Positions 42,990 to 54,299 of a stretch of 64,000 nt of DNA are shown one piece after another. Location: assembly GCA_964017235.1 (NCBI GenBank), contig OZ024927.1, positions 21,657,160 through 21,721,159 of the forward strand, given 5' to 3'. Numbering within the stretch: the stretch's first letter is position 1; every line of letters starts with the position of its first letter. The notes under the pieces are model-generated. The model was given only the letters and a program-made list of their open reading frames with translations. It did no database searches and was not told the origin of the DNA. The position numbers and the translations under genes are program-made. Source of the DNA: Sabellastarte sp. h YS-2021. Taxonomy: Eukaryota; Annelida; Polychaeta; Sabellida; Sabellidae.

Positions 42990-43740
42990 GGAGATACAAG
43001 CCCTTTTACGTGATATGGCGGCCATTTTGTTTTCAAAACAAGGCCAAAAATTACTATCAGGCTAACATTCCTAGCCATATGTCTTTTGTACAAATTTGAA
43101 GAACCAAGCTGCAACATTTCAATTTTTACAGCATCTTAATGATTTTCAAATAATTGGCTGTGGTGGCCATTTTGTTTTTGAAAATGAGGCAAAAATTGTT
43201 CACAGGCAAAACATTTGCAGATCATGACTTCCCATGGGTTTTTTCTACATTCTGAAGCCCTAACGCCAATAATAAGGAAGATGTAAGGACGTTTTAGTAT
43301 GATATAGCAAAGATTCCCAGGCCTTGACCTCCTACAAATTGTTTTCACATCCCGAACCCCTAGGAGCAAGGAAATATAAGGCCTTTTTTATAGGATATAA
43401 CATTTAACATTAAACATGTGATAGGCGGCCATTTGATGTGCAAACTAGGCCAAAATTGCTATCAATATCTTTTGTGCAAATTTGATGAAGCTAGCTGCAA
43501 TATTTCAACATCTTTATGATTTACAAACAACTGGTTATGGCGGCCATTTTGATTTTCAAAATGAGGCCCAAATTTTGCACACACATGTTTTCATAGCTAT
43601 AAAAATTCCCTGCAAATTTGGTGAAGATGTCTTTGTAAATGAATGAGATATTAAAATGTGTCGAACGGACGCACAGATGTGAGGGTGCAAGGCGTTTTAT
43701 AATCTCCCGACCATGGCATTCAGCTGCAGGTTGGAGATAA
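42990..43740. repeat. Diverged repeat cluster with GGCGGCCATTTTG cores
   Basis: Four cores (near 43017, 43163, 43424 and 43538) each followed by TTTTCAAAAT-AGGCC-AAA-TT and later CAAATTTGATGAAG-AGCTGCAA-ATTTC. Units are uneven (114-261 bp). The GGCGGCCATTTT core is shared with the 169-bp satellite, but the rest differs. Short open frames here are not genes. Confidence 0.75.
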
Positions 43741-45040
43741 AAATGCACAATCCAGGGTATAGTTTACTATAGGTCTAAGTTGGGTTTAGGGTGTGTTCCC
43801 AATGTACAAGATATTTTTCCGATAGCTTCACCATTGGTGTTGCTGTTACCTCAGAAAATCTGCCAACAGGTTTGCAATAGTTGTTCGATACATCCAATTG
43901 GGGTCCAATTGGTTTACGATATAACAAAAGATAACAAATTGGTTTACAATTACTATAAGATGGAAAAGATTGCTGCACGACTGTAAGATAGGTTTAAGAT
44001 TGCTATAACATTAAAAAGATGGCAATAGAATTGGTTTAAAATGTTATAAATCTTACGAGGATCGGGACAGGTTTGTGATAATTTTCAGTTTTAAATTTTC
44101 GTAAACTAATCCCAATGGACCCCTGAGTGCTTTATCTGAAACATATCCGGAAGCTCTGTGTTTTAGGTACAGGATGTGTGTACAATGACTTTTATATCAT
44201 TAAGATGTAGTTCCATATTCCCAAAGTCTCATGATCGAGAGCAGGGTTTACAATATATCGCAGAAGTGGAACAGCCCCATAAGTCTTGTACATACGAATA
44301 ATGCTATAAAAAAGAAACCTCATGTTCCACATATAAATTCTCTATTCCTGGACCTATTTTGAAATTACTTTCACCATTTTCATAAGTCTAAAAATGGCTA
44401 TTATCTGAGATTGTTGTATCAGGTATGTTTGATGTATATGTTACACCCAATCCGCGAAATTGCCCATTACATGAAAAAGGCAATCTTATGCATGAAAATT
44501 ATATTTTTATACATAGACAAAGGAAAACCTTGTTGACACCCTCAACAGATTGCTATTATATTACAGAGGCCTGAAAATATGTAAGAAATATTGAAACCGT
44601 GTTATTTTAAAAGAAAAAAAATGTAAAAAGAAAGTTAAATAAATGGTTCTTTTCTGTCTCAGCTGTTTGAAATATGTTACATTTTTGTTCATAGTTTTAT
44701 GAATGCTTTTGACCATTATTAAAATATCTGTTTTTAAAAGTAAACTGTCTTCAGGGTACAAAGTACAAAAAGAATTATGTTATAACATATATAAAATAAA
44801 AGGGCCCAGTATCAAGTGTACATCATTGTTTTATGACAATACTGAGAGTCATTTCAATCATCTTGACAACAATAGACTTTATGTGCTAGTGCACAAAGGG
44901 ACGATCTAACCTATATTTCATTCTTGTGCAATTTTTTTGCCAATTAGTTCCATTTCATTAAGCCTGAGGTTGCCAAGAGAGAGTCTGAATCTCTTTCTTG
45001 AATATTTTTGCAGTAACTGTGGCTTTAAATAGGGATAATA
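43741..45040. other. Intronic, no element recognised
   Basis: AT-rich. The words ATTGGTTTA and TAAGAT recur at 43900-44040, but no unit can be fixed. Confidence 0.45.
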
Positions 45041-46440
45041 ATGCCAGATAATAAACAAAAATTTAAAAATTGCAAAAACAGACATTTACCACCTACTGAG
45101 AAGAAGTGCCATTATAGTAGCAACGTTCACACTGATTCTGAAGATGTGCCAAATGGACTAAGAGATTCTGCTGCAAGTGAGTCACTTGCTACAGATCAGG
45201 CGGATCCGGGCGGACAGCGGGTTCAAGAGGAGATATTGGATCAGCTGAAGAAGATGGACACAGTAGAGCAGTAGATCTCATCCACAGCACAGTACCCAGG
45301 GCAAGCATCAACCTCAAGTTCCGGCCCAGGAAAGTTGAGTAGAGGTTATAACTTTTAGATCATAGTACTCCAGAGTCAAGTGAATTGTCGTCTGATGATA
45401 GTGACAGTCCCTCTTTGTCATTCCATAGTAATCAGAGTCAAGTGAATCGTCATCTGATGATAGTGACAGTCCCTCTTTGTCATTCCTTAGATCTCAGTCC
45501 ATGCAGAAAAAAGTAGACAAGCAAATCAGGGAACTTAATGGTAGTTCATACTTATCAGGTAATGAATGTTCAGGGAAATATAAGTCAAAAAGAGGGGGGA
45601 ACGTTGATGTTTCAGTGAAAAAGTCCTTTGGCCCCATGAGGCAATTTTGGGTGGAATTAACAGACAGAGGGTCACTTACGACCAACTGTCTCTCACCCAG
45701 TGTGTGCAAGTGTTCTGTAAAACATATTGGAAGAAAAATCAAGTCAGAGGAAAGATACCATGGTTTCTTATCTTAGTGATCTGATGGAAAATGCCATAGA
45801 TTTTACCTAGCAGGGGGCAAAGCCAGCACACGCTGTCTTATTGTGTGAAATAGAGCGGGGGGTCCCTCCAGTGGAAAGATATGGATCGAATAGATAGGAT
45901 CCGAAGGGCCCATGCTCAGAAACACGCTCTAGCAATTGGGGGATGGGTGGGGTGGGGTAGGCTAAGCCATCAGATCCGGGTAAGAAACCATGGTTCTGCA
46001 AAAACATGTCCGTGACCCTGCGTTCAATGGGAAGTTGCAAAAACATATTTGTGCTTTTTGTTTGATAGGAGGGGGGGACAATTGGGTCATGCAGAAAAAG
46101 ACTACATTTTCAAAAAAACAAAATTCAAAAAACCACCAGGCAGCTGTCCATCACTAGGAAGGGACAGCTGCACAAATATTTCTGATTGTGAAGTCCAAGC
46201 AAATGCTTGTAACAGTAGCATTGGGCGTGACAGTACTCATAGTCTGAAAGAATCAGATAAAAATCTGTACAAAAACAGTAATGTTACTCATTATAGAACC
46301 AGATTCTTCTACAATTCTAGTGTGAAACCAATTGAGGCCTCTTTGGTTAGAAAAAGTAGAAATGGTGTTACTCATGGCAAAAATGTTGTCAAAACTGGTA
46401 ATTTTGGCACTGGTGTAAGACCCAGCCAATGCAAAAAATA
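45041..46440 (+). pseudogene. Gag remnant (intronic Ngaro)
   Basis: 45041-45274 is an acidic, Ser-rich start ending in EEILDQLKKMDTVEQ, followed by a stop. 45477-45776 has DKQIRELNGSSYLSG and YKSKRGGNVDVSVKK, aligning with LQELRTLNEQGKFKSQRGGS of the young Gag. 45887-45935 has RIDRIRRAHAQK, matching KIDRIRRAHAQKI. A 66-base tandem duplication (about 45371-45485) disrupts the middle. 46049-46441 is a Ser/Asn-rich tail. Several stops and shifts. Confidence 0.72.
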
Positions 46441-46936
46441 GAATGCTCAATGTTGTCAAAAATGGTGCTCAGCACAATCAGCCCCCCTGTTGTCCATCCT
46501 TTGGCGTTGTGTTTGAATGGCAATTATAAAGTGATATATGGGCAAGTCACAAGAGTGCAGCAAGATCATGATAAGGTTAAACACAGTATTGCTCCTGGTC
46601 GCGGTTTGGATATCTAATATGGTGCAAAACAGTGATCATATAAACTCTCTTGGTCATGGTTTGATTCCTCAAGAGCACCACACAATTGATACTGTGAAAC
46701 ATAATTCTGGCCATGATTCGGATTCGGAATATCAGTATAGTCTGAACACACCCTGTGCAAATCAGTCACAATCGACAGATCAATTGATGCCAATATATGA
46801 TATAAATCATGCGTGAGTAGAAGACATGTTTGCCAATAGTATTATTCATTTTAATCAATTTGGTGACATTAGTGACTCCCAATGCCAGATTTTTCAAAAG
46901 TGGCATGAACAATCTATACCATAAGGGAATCAGCAA

Positions 46937-47931
46937 ATGCCCAATAGTTTTGAAACCAATGTCATGAAAACAAACAATTTAATTGAAATTCATCAACTTG
47001 TAAAACAGACTAAGAAACCAAACATCCTTCAGGCACGTATCCCTGTGACGTCACAGTTGTATGTGGAAGTCTGTCAAGATTTACTCAAAGACTACTGCGA
47101 TCAGCAAATGTTGCAGTTGCTTAGAGTTGGTTTTCCTTTAGACTTTAACAGGAATTTACAGTTGCACTGACATTGACACTTATATACAGGAAGAAAGCAG
47201 CTATGGTGCCATATTGGGTCCTTACACAGAAAATTCCGTCAGGAAATTCACACAGACGTAGGGTCACCATATACTTAAGTTGGCCCTTGGGGGCTTCAGT
47301 CAACTCAGGCATTGATAAAGATACCTACTTAGGCAGCCCTTTTACTTTAACTTTTCCCACTGTATAGGTCATTACTGGTGAGCTTAAACTCCTAGGGCGA
47401 GGTGCCCTCTTGTATAAGATTAACGTGAGCAGGGCGCTCCATCACATGCACATTAATCCTGAGGATTATGACCTCTTGGGTTTGCACTGGTGTGACACAT
47501 ACATGGACACTTGTTTGCCATTTGGGACACATCATGGGAGTCAAACTTTTCAACGTTTGAGCAATGACGTGGATTATGTCATGCATCAGAGAGGCTTCTG
47601 CGTCGACTACATAGATGATTACGTCGGAATGGGCATCCCGGATGTCTCACATGTGTCATTTGCGACACTGTTCAAACTTATGAATGACCTAGGTCTTACA
47701 ATCAGTGATAGCAAATTGGTACCTCCCAGTACGCAAGTAGCGTGCCTGGGTGTCCTGATAGATACAGAGAATGGTAATGTCTCCATCCATCCAGAAAAGT
47801 TGCGTCAGATAAATGACATGGTGCGTCAGTGGATGAGTAAAGACACATGCACAAAATGCCAATTACAGTCACTTTTGGGTCTGTTATTGTATGTACACAA
47901 GTGTGTGAAGCCAGCCAGAGCATTTTTGTAG
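46937..47931 (+). pseudogene. Reverse transcriptase remnant (intronic Ngaro)
   Basis: Pieces: ILQARIPVTSQLYVEVCQDL with LLRVGFPLDFNRNLQL (46937-47170), a frame with NSHRRRVTIYLSWPLGASVN (47173-47367), then a long open part (47410-47931) with KINVSRALHHMHINPEDYDL, LPFGTHHGSQTFQRL, VDYIDDYVGMGI and QLQSLLGLLLYVHK. YIDD is kept, but the motif A Asp is Asn (INVSRA instead of DISRA), which should abolish polymerase activity. Confidence 0.85.
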
Positions 47932-47934
47932 AGA

Positions 47935-48524
47935 ATGCTGGCTCTCCTCAGGGCAGGCCATGCTAGTCAAAAAATACACCCGACCCCAGGGTTTAGGCGA
48001 GACCTTAGGTGGTTTGCAAAATTTTTGCTATTATATAATGGGGTATCTTTGTATGACCACAAACCTATTGATTACACACTGGAACTTGACGCATGTCTCA
48101 CAGGCCTTGGGGACGCTGGTGCCATTTTGTATACCATCTCCCCATACCCCAGGGTTTCATGAATTGGTCGATAGTCCAGCTAGAAATGGTCAACATTTTA
48201 CTAGCTGTTAAGCTATTTCAGGCCCACTGGTCTGGCCGAAATGTGTTAATCAAATGCAACAATGAGGCCGTGGTCTCAGTCCTGAGGTCTGGTAAGACCA
48301 AAGACGCCTATCTTGGGGCCTGCACCAGGGATATTTGGTATGTGTGTGCTTTAGCTGATATTGATGGGCATTATGTACATGTTGGGGGCTGGACAATAGG
48401 ATGGGTGATCTATTGTCCCGTTGGACAGGTAGTGGCAAGGACATTACAATTACAATTGTACATTGAAGACCCAGTGTGGATCCCTGTTGATATGAGACTT
48501 CTGGAAATAGATCCAAAGTTATAA
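47935..48524 (+). pseudogene. RNase H remnant (intronic Ngaro)
   Basis: DYTLELDACLTGLGDAG (first Asp), then after a frameshift QLEMVNILLAVKLFQAHWSG (Glu) and IKCNNEAVVSVLRSGKTKDA, in which the second Asp has become Asn. The normally conserved VADALSRL end is replaced by IGWVIYCPVG in a shifted frame. Not functional. Confidence 0.78.
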
Positions 48525-48666
48525 GTTGTAATATTGTGTTATTCTTTGCTGGGGCCTTCAAGTGTGTTATCCTTGCAGGGACCTTTTTGTGTGTTTTTCC
48601 CTCTGCACGGGCCTGAAAGTGTATTTGGTAAATTCTAACAGCATATTATACTTTCTTGTAGGAAAC

Positions 48667-49599
48667 ATGGCTCTGGAGGCCCTGCCAGAAAAAAACAGCC
48701 TCTAGAACCCAGGCTGCCAACAGACCAAAGACCAGACAGGCTTACATGAGAATGTTCAAGGTGTTTATGGCCTTCTGTATTTATATGTGTGTGGCTCCGC
48801 AGAGCGTTGATGTCAAAGTCATGTTGTCTTTTTTAGAATGTCTCATGTGTAATAATTGTACTTATAGTATGCTGTGCAATTATGTGTCGTTCATAAAGGC
48901 CTCATCTGTGTTGTATGACCTTCCTTATGACCTTCTGGATCACCCAAGGTTCAAGTTGTTTCAGAAGTCTGATCTTTCACAACATTATTGACCTTGACAT
49001 GCTTGAACAGATCTCTGTGGCTTGTGATGGCTTCAAATGTGCAAAAGTCCTGAGAGCTATATTCTTGACTGGCTTCTTTGGCTTCCTGAGGTTGTCCAAC
49101 CTGGCTCCTCACACTTTGACTTTGTTTGACCACTCACATCATCTTACTGGTCAGGATCTCTTCTTCTCCCATAATTTGGTGAAAGTAATGGTCAAATGGA
49201 CCAAAACAGTGCAAGTAATTTCTCTTCCAAAGGTAAAAAATCGTTCAGGTTGTCTCTTCAGGGCCCTTAAGGCCTTGTATACCTTGTATCCCATGTCAGC
49301 AGTCACCTCAGTCTTTCAAGTTGAGGTTGGCAACTCAGGTTGGCAGCCCCTCACTGACACAAAGGTCAGGAAGTGCTTAAATGCTATAAATGCCTGGCTG
49401 GGTTTGCATCTACACTTCTTTACCTTCTAGTCTTTTAGAAGGTCGGGTGCCACCTTTGCATACAATTCCCACATGCCCATACAACAGATTAAGCGCCATG
49501 GCACCTGGTCTTCCGAATTTGTGTGGCTCTATATTCAGGCTGACCACTCTGCTGGAGAAGATCTAGCTTTCTCCCTTGCTGCCGTTATAAATGCGTAAT
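48667..49599 (+). pseudogene. Tyrosine recombinase remnant (intronic Ngaro)
   Basis: The ATG at 48667 follows the splice-acceptor-like ACTTTCTTGTAG. After early stops, 48746-48991 and 48915-49430 give MRMFKVFMAFC, the core-binding region, GFFGFLRLSNLAPHTLTLFD (first Arg), then VKWTKTVQ and WQPLTDTKVRKCLNAI. The expected LTFHSFRRSG reads FTF-stop-SFRRSG, so the catalytic His codon is now TAG. The end keeps KRHGTWSSEFVWLYI with the second His and the Tyr. Confidence 0.83.
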
Positions 49600-51200
49600 A
49601 CTCCCTACTGTTGGGATTGAGGGCCTTCATATGTCACTACCTTCTATAAATTTTCAATGTACACCTTTACGTCTCATTACCTCCAGCTGTTAGGGTGACT
49701 AACTTATTTATTTTCAAATCATAACCTCAATTTCAGAGGTCACTCGGAATGTTAAAGTTTGTTAGGGGTTTTTAGACTTTTAGGGTTTTATGTGTATCTG
49801 TTGTTAAATCAATTAATCATTTTTTATTTATCTTTTTCATGATCTATATGGAAAATGACTCTAGATTTATTGATCATGAATTTAACAAGTAACCTATATC
49901 TTAGTAATTTTCTGATGCATAATTAATATATATATAATTAATCAATATTGTGTATATCACATGACTTGTAAATAATTTTTAGTAGTAACTACATTAGACT
50001 TTCATCAAGTCCTTTTGTCTAAGGTATTATATGAGGACTGTATGACTTTTTTTACCAGAATGTGGGGCTGACAAAAGTGTATTTCTCTAGACAGAAGCCT
50101 TTTTTTACTCATCAAGTGGGTTCATAATGATGTCATGTATGTCAGATTTGCTGGAATGAGAAATACAAAGACTTGGAGCAAGTCTATAACTACATATATG
50201 TACATTTACTTAATAAAGTGCCCCCAACCTTGTGTTTTACTGTCTTGGGATGGGGTCTGAAGAGTTTTAGCAGTCACTTTAATCATCTGTGACAGATAAG
50301 TCACCTGAGAAGTAAAGGTTGAGGTACTTGTTACAGTAAATAAATTTTGTGACAATAAACAACAAGATAATGTACAATGGCTTGTAAGTTATAACCACTG
50401 TATATGCACTGTATATGCTTGTTTTCAGTATTATTAGCAAACAATAAATATGCATTTTAATGTCTGTGTGATATGTGAGTTAAAAAAATGAGATGTTTTG
50501 TTATTTGTATTACATAATGACATGTTGGGTGAAATATGTTCAGTGTATGAGAATTGTAGTACTATAATCAACATTTTTACAGTGAAATACTTTCTTTTTA
50601 GAAGGGGCATCCAGTGCAACATATTTGAAACAGCATATTTTTAAAAGATATCTGTAATGTCTTGACCATATAAGGAAATCTTATGTTAATTAAGCACATA
50701 ACCTTTTTCATGTTTAGAGCAAGTGTTATTCAGTAGAACTGAAAGTCAAAATTTATTGATTTCGTTTCAATAGAATTGACACAATGATGTCCTGAATCTT
50801 CTTAAGGGATATACATGAAATTGATACAATAAAAACACACATCCACTCAATGTGCAACATTCAACACATAAGTTTAGTATCAGTGACTATGATTGGTTGT
50901 AGATTACATTTGTACCTGTACATCTAGGAGTGCAGGGTCTCATTCCTCTAGCTACGTTACCTTTTCAGATATTTAATAATTTGGTTGACAAAATTTGTGG
51001 GTGACATTTTCTGTGATTGGTCCAGGAGCCCTGCTCTTGTTGCAGAGATTTTGCCCTTTTACTTTGTCATTGGACATTTTGTTACAATGCACATGGTTTG
51101 GTCTTACCTGAATACTTTGATCAGTAGTTATTTGACCTCATAGAAACTTCCTTTGTCTAGTTATTACACTTGCAGGAAGAGTTTGATTTCAAATCAATCA
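49600..51200. other. Intronic, no element recognised
   Basis: AT-rich, possibly including the worn 3' non-coding part of the Ngaro copy on the left. No split-repeat match could be seen by eye. Confidence 0.45.
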
Positions 51201-51201
51201 T

Positions 51202-51424
51202 GGGGGCTCAGTGATATAGCGGGTAGAGTGCTTGCCTAGAACTTCTGAGGTCGTTGGTTTGATTCTCGGCCCTAGCACTACATGTTGGAAAGTTGATAGT
51301 TACTTGCTGATGGCCGGTGGTTAACAGTGCCGAATCTTGACCAACTAGTATTCACTGATTCTCCTACCAGTAAACTAACCCTCACATGACCCTGGCTGTT
51401 GAACACAATGTAAAACAAAAAGAG
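51202..51424 (+). mobile_element. tRNA-derived SINE, family 1
   Basis: The 5' part reads GGGGGCTCAGTGATATAGCG, GGTAGAGTGCTTGCC and GGTTTGATTCTCGGCCC, giving A- and B-box-like RNA polymerase III motifs at tRNA spacing. The 3' part (AGTTGATAGTTACTTGCTGA, CGGTGGTTAACAGTG, CAACTAGTATTCACTG) parallels the body of the copies at 54438 and 56055. Ends GTAAAACAAAAAGAG. Confidence 0.8.
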
Positions 51425-51639
51425 AATTAATTTGCTCATAAAATCTATAACAATAAATAGTCTCAATCTAAGCTCCATTTTGTCATAGATGAAGTTCTCC
51501 ACCAAATAATTGTTAAATAGCATAGCACACAATTGCCTCTCACTGTTATAGCTTTATATTTGTTTCTTTCTTTTCCTTTTTGAGGCTTTCAAATGTTTTG
51601 CCTGATTCAAATGCTGCTTTTGATGTCTGTAGACATATA

Positions 51640-52020
51640 TGTGTAGGTTATGTTATCTTTGAACAAGATTTCCTTACCGGCTTTAGGTGCTTCAGATCTC
51701 TGTCCTATTAGGGCCCTGAAGCAGATGTTCACCACATCTAGACAGGATGCTGACTGTCCTTTATTTCAGGTCCCTAGAGGTTGTTGTTATTCTCCTGTGA
51801 CACCTTTCAAAAATTTCTTGTATGTTGTCATTTCCTATTCTCCTGTGACACCTTTCAAAAATTTCTTGTATGTTGTCATTTCCTAAAGTGTTGGTATTTC
51901 ATGATTTCAGGGTTGGTGGTGCTGCCTAGGACTTTAGATATGGTGTTCCTTTGCAGGGCATCCAGGTACAGGGGACTTAGTCCTTTATTGCTATGCGGTC
52001 ATACATTTACCCCACCCCAC
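51640..52020 (+). pseudogene. Short tyrosine recombinase fragment
   Basis: 51650-51780 reads KISLPALGASDLCPIRALKQMF and CPLFQVPRGCCYSPVTPFKNFL, matching LKIPHLGSSPLCPVQALKNL and the PLFQV-WVPLSDT block of the young YR. Near 51930-52000, in another frame, GVPLQGIQVQGT and SYIYPTP match the HGTW..SYI end, with the second catalytic His changed to Gln. The HxxR block is lost. Confidence 0.72.
51789..51884. repeat. 48-bp perfect tandem duplication
   Basis: TATTCTCCTGTGACACCTTT begins each of two adjacent identical 48-base copies, inside the YR fragment. Confidence 0.9.
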
Positions 52021-52941
52021 CTCTGCTGCTTTCACTGTCACTGCCTCCTTCTGTGCCCATCTGTCTATTTGACTATCTGTACTCGGTGCTTGGGAATTTT
52101 TGTGTTTATATGCTTTCACTGGGTATTACTATGTATATTCATGTCATTGGAGTTGTAATTGGTTACCTTTGGAACTGCGTGGTGACAGGAGTCCGTAATT
52201 AGGGTGGATGGTTGTGTGTCCTTGGATCTGATGTAACCTGTGCACCTTGTGAATGCCTATCGGGTCTGACCCTCACTTTGACTGTTGCGACCTTGACCTG
52301 TGGTGTTTTCACCCTATGACTTTTGACCCACATTTTAATGTTACATAGTTACTTGACCCTTTTAACTTTTATATTTTAATTTGTATTTGGATTTATCATC
52401 TATATTTTTACAAGTGTACATATTGGTGTGCATTATGATGTAACTGAATGCTTGATAATATTTCAGTAGCCTGCATAATCATTGTATAAGAAAATTTATG
52501 ATCAGAATCTTTCATTGTTTTTGGGGGGGCTCACGGAATGATGTGCAGTTCTAAGGTATGTTTTTTTCTTCTGTGCTGAATTTCCAAAACTAAGCTCTTA
52601 TAAATAGATTATATGACTACAAGGACTCAGTGGCTGAATGCTTCACTCGTTTGATTTCATAATTTGCCTCTCACCACTGTTGTAGATTCCAATCCAGCTC
52701 ATGGTTTTAAGTAGGCTTCCCTAAGATCACATCCCAATATTCTTATTCTGATTCTAAGTGAACTTTTATGGTGCTTAATCTCTATTTAAAGACAGACACC
52801 AAGGCACATTAACAGAAGCGTAAGACATATATCAAGTATCCGGAGACACAAGCAGAGGACAACACATACACACACACAAAAAAGACCACCCTGATCAGAA
52901 TTAGTAAATCTATAGCCCAATATGCCCGACTATGGCCTTAC
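52021..52941. other. Intronic, possible worn SINE at 52620-52780
   Basis: GGACTCAGTGGCTGAATGCTT resembles an A box, and a weak B box (GTAGATTCCAATCC) follows at 52682. The rest has no recognised feature. A (CA)n run lies near 52867-52878. Confidence 0.4.
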
Positions 52942-53157
52942 CTATCTGAGATGTCACTGTGCAAGGAAGATATGCCTAAGGTACTCCAACAAGGAAGTTC
53001 CACACCAGCTTGGATCTCTTCAGATGCACGATCTTCTGGTACTCTTGATGGACGCACATTGGACTCTGGTTTACACTTAAATCTGTATATGCGATGAGGG
53101 TCAGTACCTTTCCCTTCACTGACTTTGACGATAGTCTTGTATTTATTGAGGGTAGCT
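52942..53157 (-). CDS. IRF: IRF-like transcription factor, coding exon 2
   Basis: Residues 79-149 plus split codons at both ends. The acceptor is ACACATTTTCAG before AGCTACCC; the first A completes an AGA Arg codon begun in exon 1, giving the joined phrase NFR-ATLNKYKTIVKV. The second half of the IRF DNA-binding domain follows: KGTDPHRIYRFKC matches the conserved end with an R(V/I)Y strand. After it comes a short linker (PESNVRPSRVPEDRASEE). The donor AGATAG|GTAAGG is canonical, and its two leftover bases AG fit the T that starts exon 3. This phase agreement on both sides is strong evidence for the exon. Confidence 0.9.
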
Positions 53158-53975
53158 CTGAAAATGTGTTTGGCCAAAAGCATTAATCTTTGTAAATACA
53201 CGAATGTAGCTAGACAGGGACACTTCTGGGCGTACTGTGACATTATCTAGTGAAAATAGTTTTCTTAATGACCACTGGTCAACCCCTTCCTTTTAAGAGT
53301 TACGGCTTTTCAGAAAAAAACTAGCCAAAGTAATGATTAAGTGTGCTGGACATGAACTTTTTCCCACACCACTTGTCCATGTGTTCTCAACCTTATGAAA
53401 TTACAGTTTAAACGATTAACTATTAACTTTAATCCTTCAACCCTGTAGGTATTATAATTAGGGTTGACAACACTTGTACATTTAATGTGTAGAGACTCTA
53501 CAACTTTACTAAAGTTTTATCCTTTACCATGTCTACAATTTGACCAGCGTTATGCTATCTGTGTCACATAAATATAGACATTAAGTGTAAAAAAATGTAT
53601 TTGTAATCTGTAGCTTCATTGCAACCAAAATATTATGTAATCTTATATGTTTGAAAAATGAACTTTGACTAAGTCGTTAATAATGTTAAATTTAAAATAT
53701 ACAATTGCTCGCAGCTATACTTTTCATGGAGTTCTGAGGTTAAAATTCTTGGTTACATAATATGGTAATTGTTTAAATATTATATCTACAAATAAATCGG
53801 GCTGGAAGTAATAATATTCCATAGTCATGACATATAATTTGGCCTTTTAAGATTGTTTAAAATTTAAAATCAGGAAGGGTTAAACTGTTATTGATGACAA
53901 TTTCCATTTTGTGAATTCTGCTAAGAATTAGATGATGTTTTTTGACATGAAGAAAAATATGCAAATCTGACAGAC
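53158..53975 (-). other. 818-bp intron 1 of the IRF-like gene
   Basis: Donor TTCAG|GTCTGT (weak at +3 and beyond, but GT) and acceptor CATTTTCAG. It splits the DNA-binding domain right after the NFR motif. AT-rich with no element seen. Confidence 0.8.
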
Positions 53976-54208
53976 CTGAAATTCCTCTTGTAAACTTCTA
54001 CTTCTTTCTTTGTGAATGACATCAGGTCTGTCTTTTTAGTTTGATTCCTGTATTGTGCATATTGTATGAAAACTTGAGACTTCACTTGAGACCAATTTTG
54101 ATTTCCACAATGCGCCCAGTCTACACGGAATGTGTCTTTGCCGTTCCATTTTAGTCCGGGAATATCATCTTTCTCTAGATGGAATTTGAGCCAACTGATT
54201 ACTCCCAT
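53976..54208 (-). CDS. IRF: IRF-like transcription factor, coding exon 1 (DNA-binding domain)
   Basis: Residues 1-77 from the ATG at 54208. MGVISWLKFHLEKDDIPGLK plus W matches the start of IRF domains (WL-x-IPGLKW), followed by FRVDWAHCGNQNWSQ and VYKRNF. The tryptophan cluster has W6, W21, W31 and W39; the fifth position is Tyr (Y50), and the usual WKANFR is YKRNFR. The IRF family binds GAAA-core promoter elements and controls innate immune and developmental genes in the nucleus. An acceptor TTGATCTTGCAG lies four bases upstream of the ATG, so at least one 5' non-coding exon lies farther right. Confidence 0.92.
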
Positions 54209-54299
54209 TTTACTGCAAGATCAAATACAAAAATATTTTATTCAGTGTTTGTTGTATAAAATCAGATGCTAGTTTTACAATCGGACTGTGTTTGAACTT
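54209..54299 (-). promoter_or_regulatory. 5' UTR splice acceptor of the IRF-like gene
   Basis: TTTGATCTTGCAG then TAAAATGGG on the reverse strand, placing the acceptor AG at 54214-54213. The non-coding first exon and the promoter are not identified; they may lie anywhere to the right. Confidence 0.6.

Larger units (their letters stand above)
45041..49599 (+). mobile_element. Decayed Ngaro-like element in IRF intron 2
   Basis: Gag remnants (45041-46440), RT/RNase H (46937-48524) and YR (48667-49599) in Ngaro order. It is closer in sequence to the young element than the 11-24 kb host copy is, but carries many lesions. No split repeats found, so the ends are approximate. Confidence 0.82.
42249..52941 (-). 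other. 10.7-kb intron 2 of the IRF-like gene
   Basis: Donor AGATAG|GTAAGG at the 52942 side and acceptor TGATGACAG at the 42249 side, both canonical. The intron contains a GGCGGCCATTTT repeat cluster (42990-43660), a decayed Ngaro element on the + strand (45041-49599), a SINE (51202-51424) and a YR fragment (51640-52020). These elements lie in the opposite orientation to the host gene. Confidence 0.78.

Noticed and set aside
42914-43748. Several 60-77-residue reverse-strand frames
   Set aside because: They lie in the GGCGGCCATTTT repeat cluster and repeat with it.
43780-43986. Overlapping 67-68-residue frames on both strands
   Set aside because: No domain; low-complexity ATTGGTTTA repeats.
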